DNA from: Rosa chinensis
Lineage: Eukaryota; Streptophyta; Magnoliopsida; Rosales; Rosaceae
NCBI RefSeq assembly: GCF_002994745.2
Contig: NC_037088.1
Location: 49,009,897 to 49,073,896, forward strand
Direction of reading: 5' to 3'
DNA: 64,000 bases
The first letter of the stretch is position 1; every line of letters begins with the position of its first letter. Below the pieces are notes generated by a model. The model searched no databases. It worked only from the letters and a program-made list of their open reading frames with translations, and was not told the DNA's origin. This document shows, piece by piece, positions 54,838 to 64,000 of this stretch. Made by a program: the position numbers and the translations under genes.

Positions 54838-55543
54838 TTAGACTTACTATATACATATTAGTTCATTATACATTATTCTATGACTTTAAATTTCTAAATG
54901 CAAAAGAAAAATGCTTTTAAAACTCCTGTGTCACCCTCTTGCTTAATCAGACAAAAAGGGTTACATGAAAGAATTAAAAACACAAATTTAATGCTTCTTG
55001 AGGATAAATTTTGGAATTATATTTTCTTTTCAATGGTTTTTGGTTTGACAGTTTCTTCAAGTTGCAGAAAGATATAAGAAAAGGGTATGTTGAGTTAAAT
55101 TTTTTTTTTGCAAAATAGAAAATATGAAAACATAATTAAATTTGTAATACAAAGATTGAAGAAATTATAGTATGCAGTTGTATACCCAGTAAAAAGATGC
55201 TTCCGAATTCACATGTCATCAACATGCTTAATCGGACAAACAACAGTTACATTATGCTTAATCAGACAAACAATGGTCACATTGAAGAATTAGAAACGCA
55301 AAATTATCAAGATTAATTCTTGAAATTCGCAATTACCTTGGTCACCCATTTTTACATGTTCTTAATTTAACGCAAAAAAGGTAAAGTAATATTCTGCTAA
55401 GCTAAAAGTTACATTACTTGTTTTAATATTCTTCCTTATTCTAGCCATCTTCACCTCATCCCCTTCTTTCTCTAAAAACATTTTTACTAAACTTTTTTTT
55501 TTTTTGAGTAAAAAAGTCATCCCTTTATTGAATTGTTGAAAAA

Positions 55544-56041
55544 TTACAGAGTAATAGAATCAGCTGCAATAGCAGCTACTAAAAAGCTAGGTGTTGAAAC
55601 ATAAAACTCCTCCCGGTTGAGAGTTTTGGCATGTTCTGCAAGAAGATGAGCCACCTGGTTCGCACCCCTCCTTGTATGAATGATGTTGACATTTGGAACT
55701 GACCTCAAAACTTCCCTAATATCATCGTATAGCCTGTCCAGTATTGAAGTGTTTGAACTAGACAGAATAGCAACTTGTTGCTTCACTAACAGCTAATCAA
55801 TCTCAATCACGGCTGGCTTCATGTTATGATCCAGAATAAACCTCACAGTTGCTTGGCATGCCAATGCTTTTGCATGCTCAGCAGACATAAGATTACGAAG
55901 AGGTGTAGCCCCCCTAGCCAACATGGAACCACTAGAATCTCGTATAACAAAGCCTAAGCCTCCCTGCCTTGTAGTAGAGAGGAAAGCACCATCTATATTA
56001 ACCTTGAGTATCCCATCCAAGGGACGTTGCCACCGCACCAC
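55544..56041 (-). pseudogene. LINE ORF2 RNase H domain
   Basis: Two same-frame pieces, 56,041-55,793 and 55,786-55,544, are separated by one in-frame TAG stop. The first has KVNIDGAFL (first catalytic Asp), GFVIRDSSG and EHAKALACQA (Glu), then VIEID (Asp) just before the stop. The second continues KQQ...DIREVL and RGANQVAHLLAEHA, the usual ending. It is a plant-type RNase H attached to LINE ORF2, intact apart from the stop. Confidence 0.88.
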
Positions 56042-56149
56042 CCTGTAACTCCGACTTATATTCCCAACCTTGCCATTGTGAACACGGAATTCAGCTAACC
56101 TTGTACTAGCACATAGAGCTACATCAGAAGCCTGAGAAAATGTTTGTTC

Positions 56150-57108
56150 CTACACGCGCTTATTGCACTCCTTCCAAACACACCACATCAAGTACATAAA
56201 ATCCTCAGAAACCTGGGTGGAAATCAGACAAATATATATGAAGAAAAGATAAATATGAGTAAAGTTAATCTGCTTCAGAAATTGACCAGTGTGAAGAAAA
56301 GATTGCACTGCCTCAATAACCTCCTCATTAATAGTCTCCCAGTAATGTTGGAAAAATAAGGGAGGCATACCATCCGGCCCGGGCAATTTTGTAGGATACA
56401 TTTGAAATAAGGCTTGTTTAATCTCCTCTCCTGAATATGGTAGACAAAGTTGCTCATTCATCTCTGGTGAAACACTTGGCTGTATTGCAGCAAGAGTAGT
56501 CTCCATAGCCTCATGATCCAACTCCGAAGCTGTAAACATCTTGGTAAAGTATGAAGAGACCACTCTTTCCAACCCATCATCATCTTCACACCACGTACCC
56601 TCCTCATCATACAACCCCTGTATCTTATTCTTACGTTTTCTATTCGAAGCTTTCGGTCCCCCTCCCTTAGCCACTGTATTTTAGATCTTTGTCTCCAAAA
56701 AAATTTCTTCCCGAGACAATAAGCTTTGTAACCTACCCATAAGCGCTTGCTTTTCGGCATGTACACCAACCAAGGATTGACCCTCCATTAATTCTTCTAG
56801 TCGCCCCATAATTCCCAACATGGTTTGCTGTCTCACACAGAAAGCATCCTTCTGCCATTTATCCAATACCATTCTAGTATGAGTGATCTTCGTTGTAACC
56901 CGAAACATAGGGACACCAGTAACATCAGTGGTTTGCCAAGTCTCCTTTACTAAATTATCACAATTTAGATATTGAAGCCAAAAAGCTTCAAACTTGAACT
57001 GGTGAAGCCTTGGCTGTTTAGGAATGGGAACGGTGCTCGCCCTTAGCAATATGGGAATATGATCAGAATCACTTGGGGCGAGATGCACCACCTTCGCATA
57101 TCCAAAAA
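56150..57108 (-). pseudogene. LINE ORF2 linker and partial reverse transcriptase
   Basis: The linker (56,681-57,108) and the frame 56,150-56,674 carry typical plant L1 motifs: MYPTKLPGPDGMPPLFFQHY and GQFLKQINFTH, the N-terminal RT subdomains. Then the sequence jumps to YLMWCVWKECNKRV, a segment normally hundreds of residues later. The catalytic palm is therefore deleted and the element cannot copy itself. Confidence 0.85.
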
Positions 57109-57109
57109 T

Positions 57110-57727
57110 ATCAAACCAAGACGGATTGCAGATAGCTCTATCCAACCGCAGCTTTGTTTCAGAGTTCTACCACGTAGTCTTTTGACCTTGAAACCTTAAA
57201 TCTAGAAGATCCCCATAGCCCAACGCCTCCCGGAAGCCTCTCATTTGGAGTTCAGACTAGATAGGACTGTCAATTTTCTCTCCACAGTTTAAGATTTCGT
57301 TGAAATCTCCTCTCACCACCCATGGAAGCGAATCTAAGTCAGCCAAGTCGTGCAACAATTGCCAAGACTTGTCCCTCTCCACCGTTCAAGAGTGCCCATA
57401 AAAACCCGTAATTCTCCAAGATGGAGTGCCAGGAACACCCTCTACCACAGCGTCCATATGATGCGTAGATGTCGTTCCCATCTTAAGTTTCACATCATCA
57501 TTCCAGAAAAACCGTAAACCTCCCGACTGACCTTCACTCAACACAGCTGCTGAATGCGCAAAACCTAGAGCCCGATGGAGCTTTTGGAAGTCTCCCTCTC
57601 TACTGATCTTTGTTTCACATAAAAAGATAATTTGAGGCCGATTATGAGAGATCAAATCCTTCAGAGCCCTAGTTGTAGTGTCATTGCAGATGCCTCTGCA
57701 ATTCCAACTCAAGATATCTAGATCCAT
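57110..57727 (-). pseudogene. LINE ORF2 endonuclease (APE-like) domain
   Basis: From the ATG at 57,727 the frame reads MDLDILSWNCRGICN, then FLCETK, and after in-frame stops (first near 57,386) resumes as LDRAICNPSWF and SDHIPILL. The catalytic Asn (SWNCRG), Glu (CETK) and the Asp-His pair (SDH) of the exonuclease-endonuclease-phosphatase fold are all visible. This nuclease nicks the target DNA during insertion. Stops make it non-functional. Confidence 0.88.
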
Positions 57728-58983
57728 GGATCAACGTAGTTTGCTTTCTAAACCCTAGAAAGTAACCCTAGCGCAAGAGCGACTAGGTCAAGAATGTTGT
57801 CCTATGTTCACTTAAAAGGCCGGGGTTCATCAACTTTTACTAAACTTTCTTAGACTTACTATATACATATTAGTTCATTACACATTATTCTATGACTTTA
57901 AATTTCTAAAAATAAAAGAAAAATGTTTCTGAACTCCTGCTTCATCCTCTTGCTAAATCAAACAAAAACGGTTACATGCAAGAATTAAAAACACAAATTT
58001 GATGCTTTCTGAGGATCAATTTTGGATTTATATTTGTTTTCCAATGGTTTGTTTTGACAGTTTCTTCAAGTTGCAGAAAAATATAAGAAAAAGATATGTT
58101 GAGTTTTATGTTATTTTGTAAATTAGAAAATCTGAAAAACATAATATAAACTTGTAAAATGACGTTTGTAGAAATTGCAGTGCGTAGTTGTACATCCAAT
58201 AAAAAGATGCTTACAAATTCCCATGTCACTGATATGCTTAATCAGACAAAAAGCAGTTACATGCAAGAATTAAAAACGTGAATTTTGATGCTCCCTGAGG
58301 ATTAATTTTTGAAATTCGCAATCACTCTGGTCACCCATTTTGACATGTTCTTAATTTTTCAAAAAAAATTGTAAAGTAATAGTATGTTTAGCTAAAATTT
58401 ATATTACTTGGTTTAATATTTCTTGCTCATTCGAGCCATCTTAAGCTCATCCCCTTCTTGCTCTAAAAGCATTTTTGCTAAACTTTCTTAGACTTACTAT
58501 ATACATATTAATTCATTACACATTATTCTATGACTTTAATTTCTAAACGCAAAAGAAAAATACTTTTAAACTCCTGAGTCATCCTCTTGCTTAATCAAAC
58601 AAAAACGGTTACATGAAAGAATTAAAAACACAAAATTGATGCTTCCTTAGAATCAATTTTGGATTTATATTTGTTTTTCAATGATTTGGTTTGGCAGTTT
58701 CTTCTAGTTGTAGAAATATATAAGAAAATGGTATGTCGAGTGGTATTTTATTTTATAAATTAGAAAATCTAAAAAACATTATATAAACTTGTAATATGAC
58801 GATTGAAGAAATTGTAGTGCGTAGTTGTATACCCAGTAAAAATATGACTCTGAATTCACAGTTCACCGATATGCTTAATCAGACAAAAAGCGGTTACATG
58901 CAATAATTAGAAACACTAATTTTGATGCTTCCCGAGGATTACTTTTTGAAATTCGCAATCACCTTGGTCACCTATTTTGACAT

Positions 58984-59879
58984 TTTTTTTTTTTTTTGAG
59001 GGGAAAGGAAGATATATTCCTGTGATCGAAAAGATCATACGACCGTACAAGGTCAAGCTAGGAGATCCGAAGATCACCCATTATAATCGTTGCTCAAATA
59101 GTGCACTGACTGCACATTAAAAATTACTACTAGCCTAGACTACTCCGCCTTGATCAATGAGAGGCTACAACACCAAAAATGCCAGTACATCCGCCTAAGA
59201 CCTTCTTGGTGTACATCAGGACTGATCATTAGACACATTGTAACAACCCAAAGAAACAAGGTATACAGGGCCAAGGCCCACTGCACCCACCAGTAAAAGA
59301 TGGCGCATTATTACACAAAAATAACAAACAAATAATAAAATTGGGCCCAAAGCAAAGCCCAGACCCAAGAGCACTCAAACCCTAGCCAAACTCCAAACTG
59401 CAGCAGCCACCACGCCTCCACCACGTTTAAGAGACCCTAGCCACTGCCACAAGTAGACGTCGGACGACCATCCACCCCTCCATCGTCGCCAGCACGCCGA
59501 CAAGAAGCACCACCTCCTCCCTGCTTGGTTCTGAAGCATCCATACCAGATCGGAAAACTTTGATCCAAAACGCGCTCGTCTAAGCCCCACCACATGTTGT
59601 CCTGCCAACCGCAGCCGTCGGTCAAGGGAACAGAGCGCTGATACCACTAGTCTGCCAGCGCCAAAGCCTCCAAACGATCAGAAGATACAGACCCACCACA
59701 GGCTTGCAAGCTTGTCAAGATCTAAGCCGCGCCGTCACAGCACAGGCTGAGAAACGGCCATCAAAATGTCCCCGCCCGGCTCACTCACCGTTCACTGACA
59801 AGGCTAATAGCCTAGTGCGGCACGGGAGCTGCCGTACAAGATCCTCCAAGCCTACCTAAGGAAACCTAGCCACCCTCTC

Positions 59880-59924
<45 letters not shown>

Positions 59925-59929
59925 CACTT
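58984..59929 (-). mobile_element. Non-autonomous poly(A) retroposon, ~0.95 kb
   Basis: The perfect 12-bp duplication CTATTTTGACAT flanks it (58,972-58,983 and 59,930-59,941), and a poly(T) run opens it (minus-strand tail). A long (GA)n stretch at about 59,882-59,922 is its 5' end in minus sense. It is GC-rich with overlapping frames (59,375-59,647) that show no domain. It is inserted in the CTTGGTCACCCATTTTGACA segment of an array unit. Confidence 0.88.
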
Positions 59930-60760
59930 CTATTTTGACATGTTCTTAATTTAACACAAAAACAGTAAAGTAATAAGTATGTTGAGCTAAAACTTATATT
60001 ACTTGGTTTAATATTTCTTGCTTATTCAAGCTATCTTCACCCCATCCCCTTCTTTCTCTAAAAACAATTTTACTAAACTTTCTTAGACTTACTATATACA
60101 TATTAGTTCATTCTACATTATTCTATGACTTTGAATTTCTAAAAGCAAAAGATCCCGTGTCATCCTCTTGCTTAATCAAACAAAAACGGTTACGTGCAAG
60201 AATTAAAAACACAATTTTGATGCTTCCTAAGGATCAATTTTGGATTTATATTTGCTTTTCAATGGTTTGTTTTGGCAGTTTCTTCAAGTTGCAGAAAAAT
60301 ATAAGATAAAGGTATGTCGAGCTGTATTTTATTTTGTAAATTAGAAAATCTGAAAAACATAACATAAACTTGAAATTGTAGCGTGTAGTTGTACACTGAT
60401 TGAAAAGATGCTTACGAATTTCCATGTCACGGATATGCTTAATCTGACAAAAAGCAGGTTACATGCAAGAATTAAAAATTAAACGCAAATTTGATGCTTC
60501 CAGTGGATTAACTTTTGGAATTCGCAATTGCCTTGATCACCCATTTTGGCAATGTTCTTAATTTTTTGCAAAAATAGTAAAAGCAAGAGTATGATGAGCT
60601 AAATTTTATATTACTTGGTTTAATATTTCTTGCTTATATATTCGAGCCATCTTCAGACTTTAGTCATCCCCTTCTTTCTCTAGAAGCATTTTTGCTAAAC
60701 TTTCTTAAACTTACTATTTTCATATTAGTTTGATACACATTAGTCTATGACTTTAAATTT

Positions 60761-60893
60761 TTCTGTAATGCTTACTGTAACATGAGGTTTAGACACCATG
60801 TGTCCTCCCCCCCCAAAAAAAAATATATTTTGTTGTTTCATTAATCAAGATTTAAAAGTAAAGCAGCCGCACCAACCCTTATTTTAGAGAAAA
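60761..60893 (+). mobile_element. Retroposon 3' tail inside the tandem array
   Basis: About 130 bp with a C/A-rich tract and a terminal A-run interrupts the GACTTTAAATTTCTAAAAGC segment of an array unit. It matches the tail at 1,672-1,780. AAATTTT occurs on both sides and may be the TSD. Confidence 0.6.
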
Positions 60894-61727
60894 AAAAATT
60901 TTCAAAACAAAAGAAAAATGTTGCCGAACTCTTGTGTCATCCTCTTGCTTAATCAAACAAAAAGAGTTGCATGCAAGAATAAAAAACACGAATTTGATGC
61001 TTCATGAGGATTAGTTTTGGATTTGTATTTGCTTTTCGATGGCTTGGTTTGGCAAGTTCTTCAAGTTGCATAAAGATGATAAAGAGTATTTCGAGCTGTA
61101 TTTTATTTTTTAAAATAGAAAATATGAAAAACCTAATATAAGCTTGTCATATGACAATATAAGGAAACTGTAGTGCGTAGTTGTACATCCAATATAAAAA
61201 AGCTTATGAACTCACGTGTCACCGACATGCTTAATCAGTCAAAAAACGGTTCCATGCAAGAATTAAATACTCGAACTTTGATGCTTCCTGAGGACTCACT
61301 TTTAGAATTCGCAATTACTTTAGTCACCCGCTTTAGCATGTTCTTAATATTTCGCAAAAACAGTAAAAACAAGAATATATGTCTAGATAATCTGAAGATG
61401 AGGTCCAAAAGCGCACGAACCAAATCCCAAACGAGCGAGATCTAAATATGCATCATGAACCATCAAATCACAAAATACCATAATTATTCGGTAATAATCC
61501 ACAAGTTCATGCATCTTTCTTTATTCACAACATACCCTTATTGAAAAAAGAAAAGGGACAAAAAAAAAAAAAACATTTGGTAATAAATAGTTGCGCATAT
61601 GGTAATTCCGTAATTACATGACCAACAAGGTCAAATTTCCAAGCGTACCCCTCCCCCGCAAATATCTAAAGCAGAGACGTTTAGTCAACCGGACCCCAAA
61701 CCTCTCCCACAGTTAGAACAGAGAGCC

Positions 61728-61736
61728 GTATAAAGC
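61728..61736 (+). promoter_or_regulatory. TATA-like element of the BRAHMA gene
   Basis: CGTATAAAG precedes a long purine-rich and CT-rich leader. It implies a 5' UTR of about 500 bp containing a (CT)n run near 61,970. Confidence 0.5.
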
Positions 61737-62275
61737 TTCTGTGCTCCCATCACCCAAAAACTCAGAGAGTAAAAATTTTTTAAATCCCCACCAAAAAACA
61801 AAAATAAAAAAATTTAATTTTTTTCGTTAGGGTTTGACGCGAAGAAAAGAAAAAAAAAAAGAAGAAAAAAAAGAATTTGGCGGATCGCGGAAAAGATTAA
61901 ACCCCATCCCAGAAGCAAAGCGAGAGAGAGTGAGTTGTGGAGTCGCCGATTCTCCGTCAACTTCGGTTCTCTCTCTCTCTCCCTCTCTCGGATCCAAATC
62001 TCGGGTCGTTGTAGCCCCCACCCGGCGAAAGTCCCGCGCTATTTTTTTTTATTTTTTTTTATTTGGGTTGTTGAAAGAGGAAGAAGGTTTGAGCTTCCGG
62101 GGTTTTTTGAACGTTGGGATCTGAGGGCCCGCTGGATAGGGTTTTAATCTGGGTCTGTAAAATTTTATTTTTTTGGAGGGATTTGAGTTTTCTTGGGATT
62201 TGGTTTTTTTTTTTTTTCCTTATAAATTTTGGATTTTGGGAGTGAATTGTTATTTTCTGGGGGTGGATTTGGGGG

Positions 62276-64000
62276 ATGCAATCGGGCGGAGGAGGAGGAG
62301 GTGGGCCCGGGCGGAACCCGGGGGTGGGGCCGGCGGGACGGGCAACGTCGAATTCGTCGGCTGCTTCGCCGTCCTCGTCGTCGTCGGCGGTGTCGACGCC
62401 GCACTTGGGGTTTGATTCGGTGCAGCAGCATCAGCAACAGCAGCAGCAATTGGGGTCTAGACAGGTGAGAAATTTTGTGGCTTTTGTGGAATTGGAATGT
62501 GGGTTGTGGAATTGGGAGTGAGTCTGGAAATGGGTCGGTGGGGATTTTTGGAATTGTTAGGTTTTTGATTTGGGTTGTGGGTTTTCCTAATTGGGAGTGT
62601 TCTTGGTTTTTGGGTGGGAGTGAAATGCATTTGTGTGTTGTGGTTTTACTTGCTGGTTACTGCGGTATTTATGGTTAATTAGTGAGTAAAAGCTTTGAGG
62701 GATTCGAGGGAGTCAAACTGTCAAAGTAGGCATGTCTTAATGGGAAGTGATTGTAGAAATGGAATTTTAGCTGCTTGACTCTTTACCTGGATATCTGATC
62801 TTACTGCCTTAAATTTGTGAGAGCTTAATGACAACAATGTGGGGGACCCCGGCATCTGCTTATGGATTTGTTTTTTTCTAGCTGTCTTACTTCACTCTTG
62901 ACATGTGATGTTTAGATTACAGGCAATCATGTGCATTTCTTATCTGTTTCAGTTTTCCCCATTTTGGAGTTCTGGATGAGTTTGATCTGGTAGAGATAAT
63001 GGTGTGATTTCCTAGTGGTTGTGTGATTATCTGAAATAAGATATGCCATTGTTACTTTGCATGAGCCTGTGGATTTTATGGTTATGTTAGTTCCCGTTGG
63101 TCTGGTGCGCTGATAGGATTACATTATCAGTTGCAATCTGATTGGGTTCTGTGAATTTGTTTTAGTCCTTGTTTCAAGGTGAAGATATTGATATCTTGCA
63201 TGCCTTTATTGGTTGGAATTGTTATGCAATATTTTTCTCAAGTCATAAGTTGATTTTTGTATGCAATGATATTGTGACCGAGGTTTTTATGTCTTTTATT
63301 GTTCATGTAGCCGTTGCAACAACAATATTTAAGAAAGCCTGAAGGGAATGAAGCTCTTTTAGCATATCAAGCTGCTGCTTTCCAAGGAGTTTTGAGTGGG
63401 AACAATTTTGTTTCAGCTCCCGGCTCCACTCAAATGCCTCAACAACCTAGGAAGTTCATGGATATGGCTCAACAGCATGGTTCACAGGAGGGGCAGAATA
63501 GGAGTCAAGGTGTTGACCAGCAAGTGCTAAATCCAGTCCATCAAGCTTATCTTCAGTATGCTTTTCAGGCTTCACAGCAGAAGTCTGGTTTGGCAATGCA
63601 ATCTCAGCAGCAACCTAAAATGGGGATGTTGGGGCCTCCATCGGGAAAGGATCAAGACATGCGGTCTGCAAATTTGAAAATGCAGGAATTCAATTCTATG
63701 CAGGCAGCTAGCCAGGCACAAGCATCATCATCAAAAAACTTGTCATCAAAGAACTCAACAGAGCATTTTGCTCGTGGAGAAAAGCAGATGGACCGAGGAC
63801 AGTCACCAGCTTCGGACCAAAGGAGTGAATCTAAGCCTTCAGCCCAGCCAGCAGCTGTAGGACAATTCATGCCTGGAAATCTCATGAGGCCAATGATGGC
63901 TCCACAGCAAAGCATGCAAAATATGCCAAACAACCAGATGGCACTGGCTGCTCAGTTGCAAGCATTTGCACTTGAGCACAATATTGATCTTTCACAACCT
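62276..64000 (+). CDS. BRM: SWI/SNF chromatin-remodelling ATPase BRAHMA, N-terminal part (partial)
   Basis: Exon 1 (62,276-62,464; 63 codons) and the start of exon 2 (63,311 to the window edge, 230 codons, open throughout) join in phase 0 across an 846-bp GT-AG intron. The product is the nuclear ATPase subunit of SWI/SNF complexes, which move nucleosomes. Visible parts are a Gly/Ser-rich start (MQSGGGGGGGPG), a Gln-rich tract (HQQQQQQLGSRQ), then PLQQQYLRKPEGNEALLAYQ, the beginning of the conserved N-terminal region in plant BRM, followed by long Gln/Met/Pro/Ser-rich disordered sequence (NPVHQAYLQYAFQAS; NQMALAAQLQAFALEHN). The HSA, ATPase and bromodomain parts lie beyond the window. The ATG is the first in frame after a long leader; frames on the opposite strand are shadows. 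Confidence 0.92.

Larger units (their letters stand above)
55496..57834 (-). mobile_element. L1-type LINE, internally deleted
   Basis: A 14-bp duplication TTTTACTAAACTTT flanks it (55,482-55,495 and 57,835-57,848), and poly(T) at 55,496-55,505 is the minus-strand tail. Read on the minus strand it encodes ORF2 parts in order: endonuclease (57,727 down to ~57,110), linker, N-terminal RT (56,674 to ~56,290), then directly a late-ORF2 segment and RNase H (56,041-55,544). A full plant L1 is much longer; the RT palm with its catalytic Asp pair has been deleted. It is inserted in the tandem array. Confidence 0.92.
48700..61400. repeat. ~620-670-bp tandem repeat array, broken by insertions
   Basis: A unit with the landmarks CTTGCTTAATCAAACAAAAACGG, GGCAGTTTCTTCAAGTTGCA, GTAGTGCGTAGTTGTACACCC, TGCTTAATCAGACAAAAAGC, CTTGGTCACCCATTTTGACA, CTTGGTTTAATATTTCTTGC and CTTAGACTTACTATATACAT recurs head to tail. 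Unit starts are near 52,672, 53,301, 53,967, 54,930, 57,940, 58,577, 60,157 and 60,935. Corrected for insertions the period is about 620-670 bp. Each unit holds two diverged half-units (TTAATCAAACAAAAACGG and TTAATCAGACAAAAAGCGG). Edge fragments lie at 48,700-48,776 and 50,498-50,543. It is AT-rich and has no coding frame. I do not recognise it as a known satellite. Confidence 0.9.

Noticed and set aside
62165..62521. Several overlapping frames around BRAHMA exon 1
   Set aside because: Shadows of the GC-rich coding exon in other frames; only the 62,276 frame splices in phase to exon 2.

Overview
The window is plant nuclear DNA from a eudicot. Genes are split by GT-AG introns, the tRNA-Tyr gene carries an intron, and the identified TEs are plant families. 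Gene content and TE style fit Rosaceae, but that lineage is an inference and the species cannot be read from the sequence. Only three loci look functional: a mitochondrial beta-cyanoalanine synthase gene (45,245-47,814, ten exons, +), a tRNA-Tyr(GTA) gene (48,538-48,625, +) and the 5' end of a BRAHMA-type SWI/SNF ATPase gene (62,276 to the window edge, +). A receptor-kinase gene at 3,860-5,173 has an intact kinase domain but no ectodomain. It sits in a cluster of decayed paralogues (1-5.2 kb).

Most of the rest is nested transposable elements, many delimited here by exact target-site duplications (TSDs). Region 5.2-7.0 kb holds a hAT element (5,608-6,314) and a hairpin Mutator-like MITE (6,463-6,926). 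Region 7.0-24.1 kb is a minus-strand LTR retrotransposon whose ~4-kb 5' LTR (8,460-24,127, primer-binding site at 8,446-8,457) is split by a 3.35-kb solo LTR (9,602-12,952), an 8.2-kb CACTA transposon (13,764-21,984) and a Tourist MITE (22,111-22,311). Region 24.1-25.7 kb is a decayed Copia 3' end. Region 26.5-34.0 kb carries a poly(A) retroposon, a second hAT, another hairpin MITE, small MITEs and an ORF1-only retroposon. Region 34.2-40.8 kb is a solo LTR (minus) with another solo LTR (plus) inside it.

Two places collect fragments of host genes. The CACTA element carries, on its minus strand, an exon-intron series encoding a coiled-coil protein in preserved frame, then a DNA topoisomerase 3-alpha exon and an alpha-amylase exon. 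The 40.8-43.9 kb segment carries the N-terminus of TOPLESS, a TPX2/WVD2-like exon and an unassigned exon on the minus strand, next to an NBS-LRR leucine-rich-repeat fragment on the plus strand. Both look like gene-fragment shuffling by transposons.

From just after the tRNA gene to about 61.4 kb runs a tandem array of a ~620-670-bp unit (about eight readable copies plus edges). It has been broken up by a Mutator-like element, three poly(A) retroposons (one a deleted L1-type LINE with endonuclease, partial RT and RNase H), a Tourist-like MITE and a retroposon tail. The array ends close to the BRAHMA promoter.
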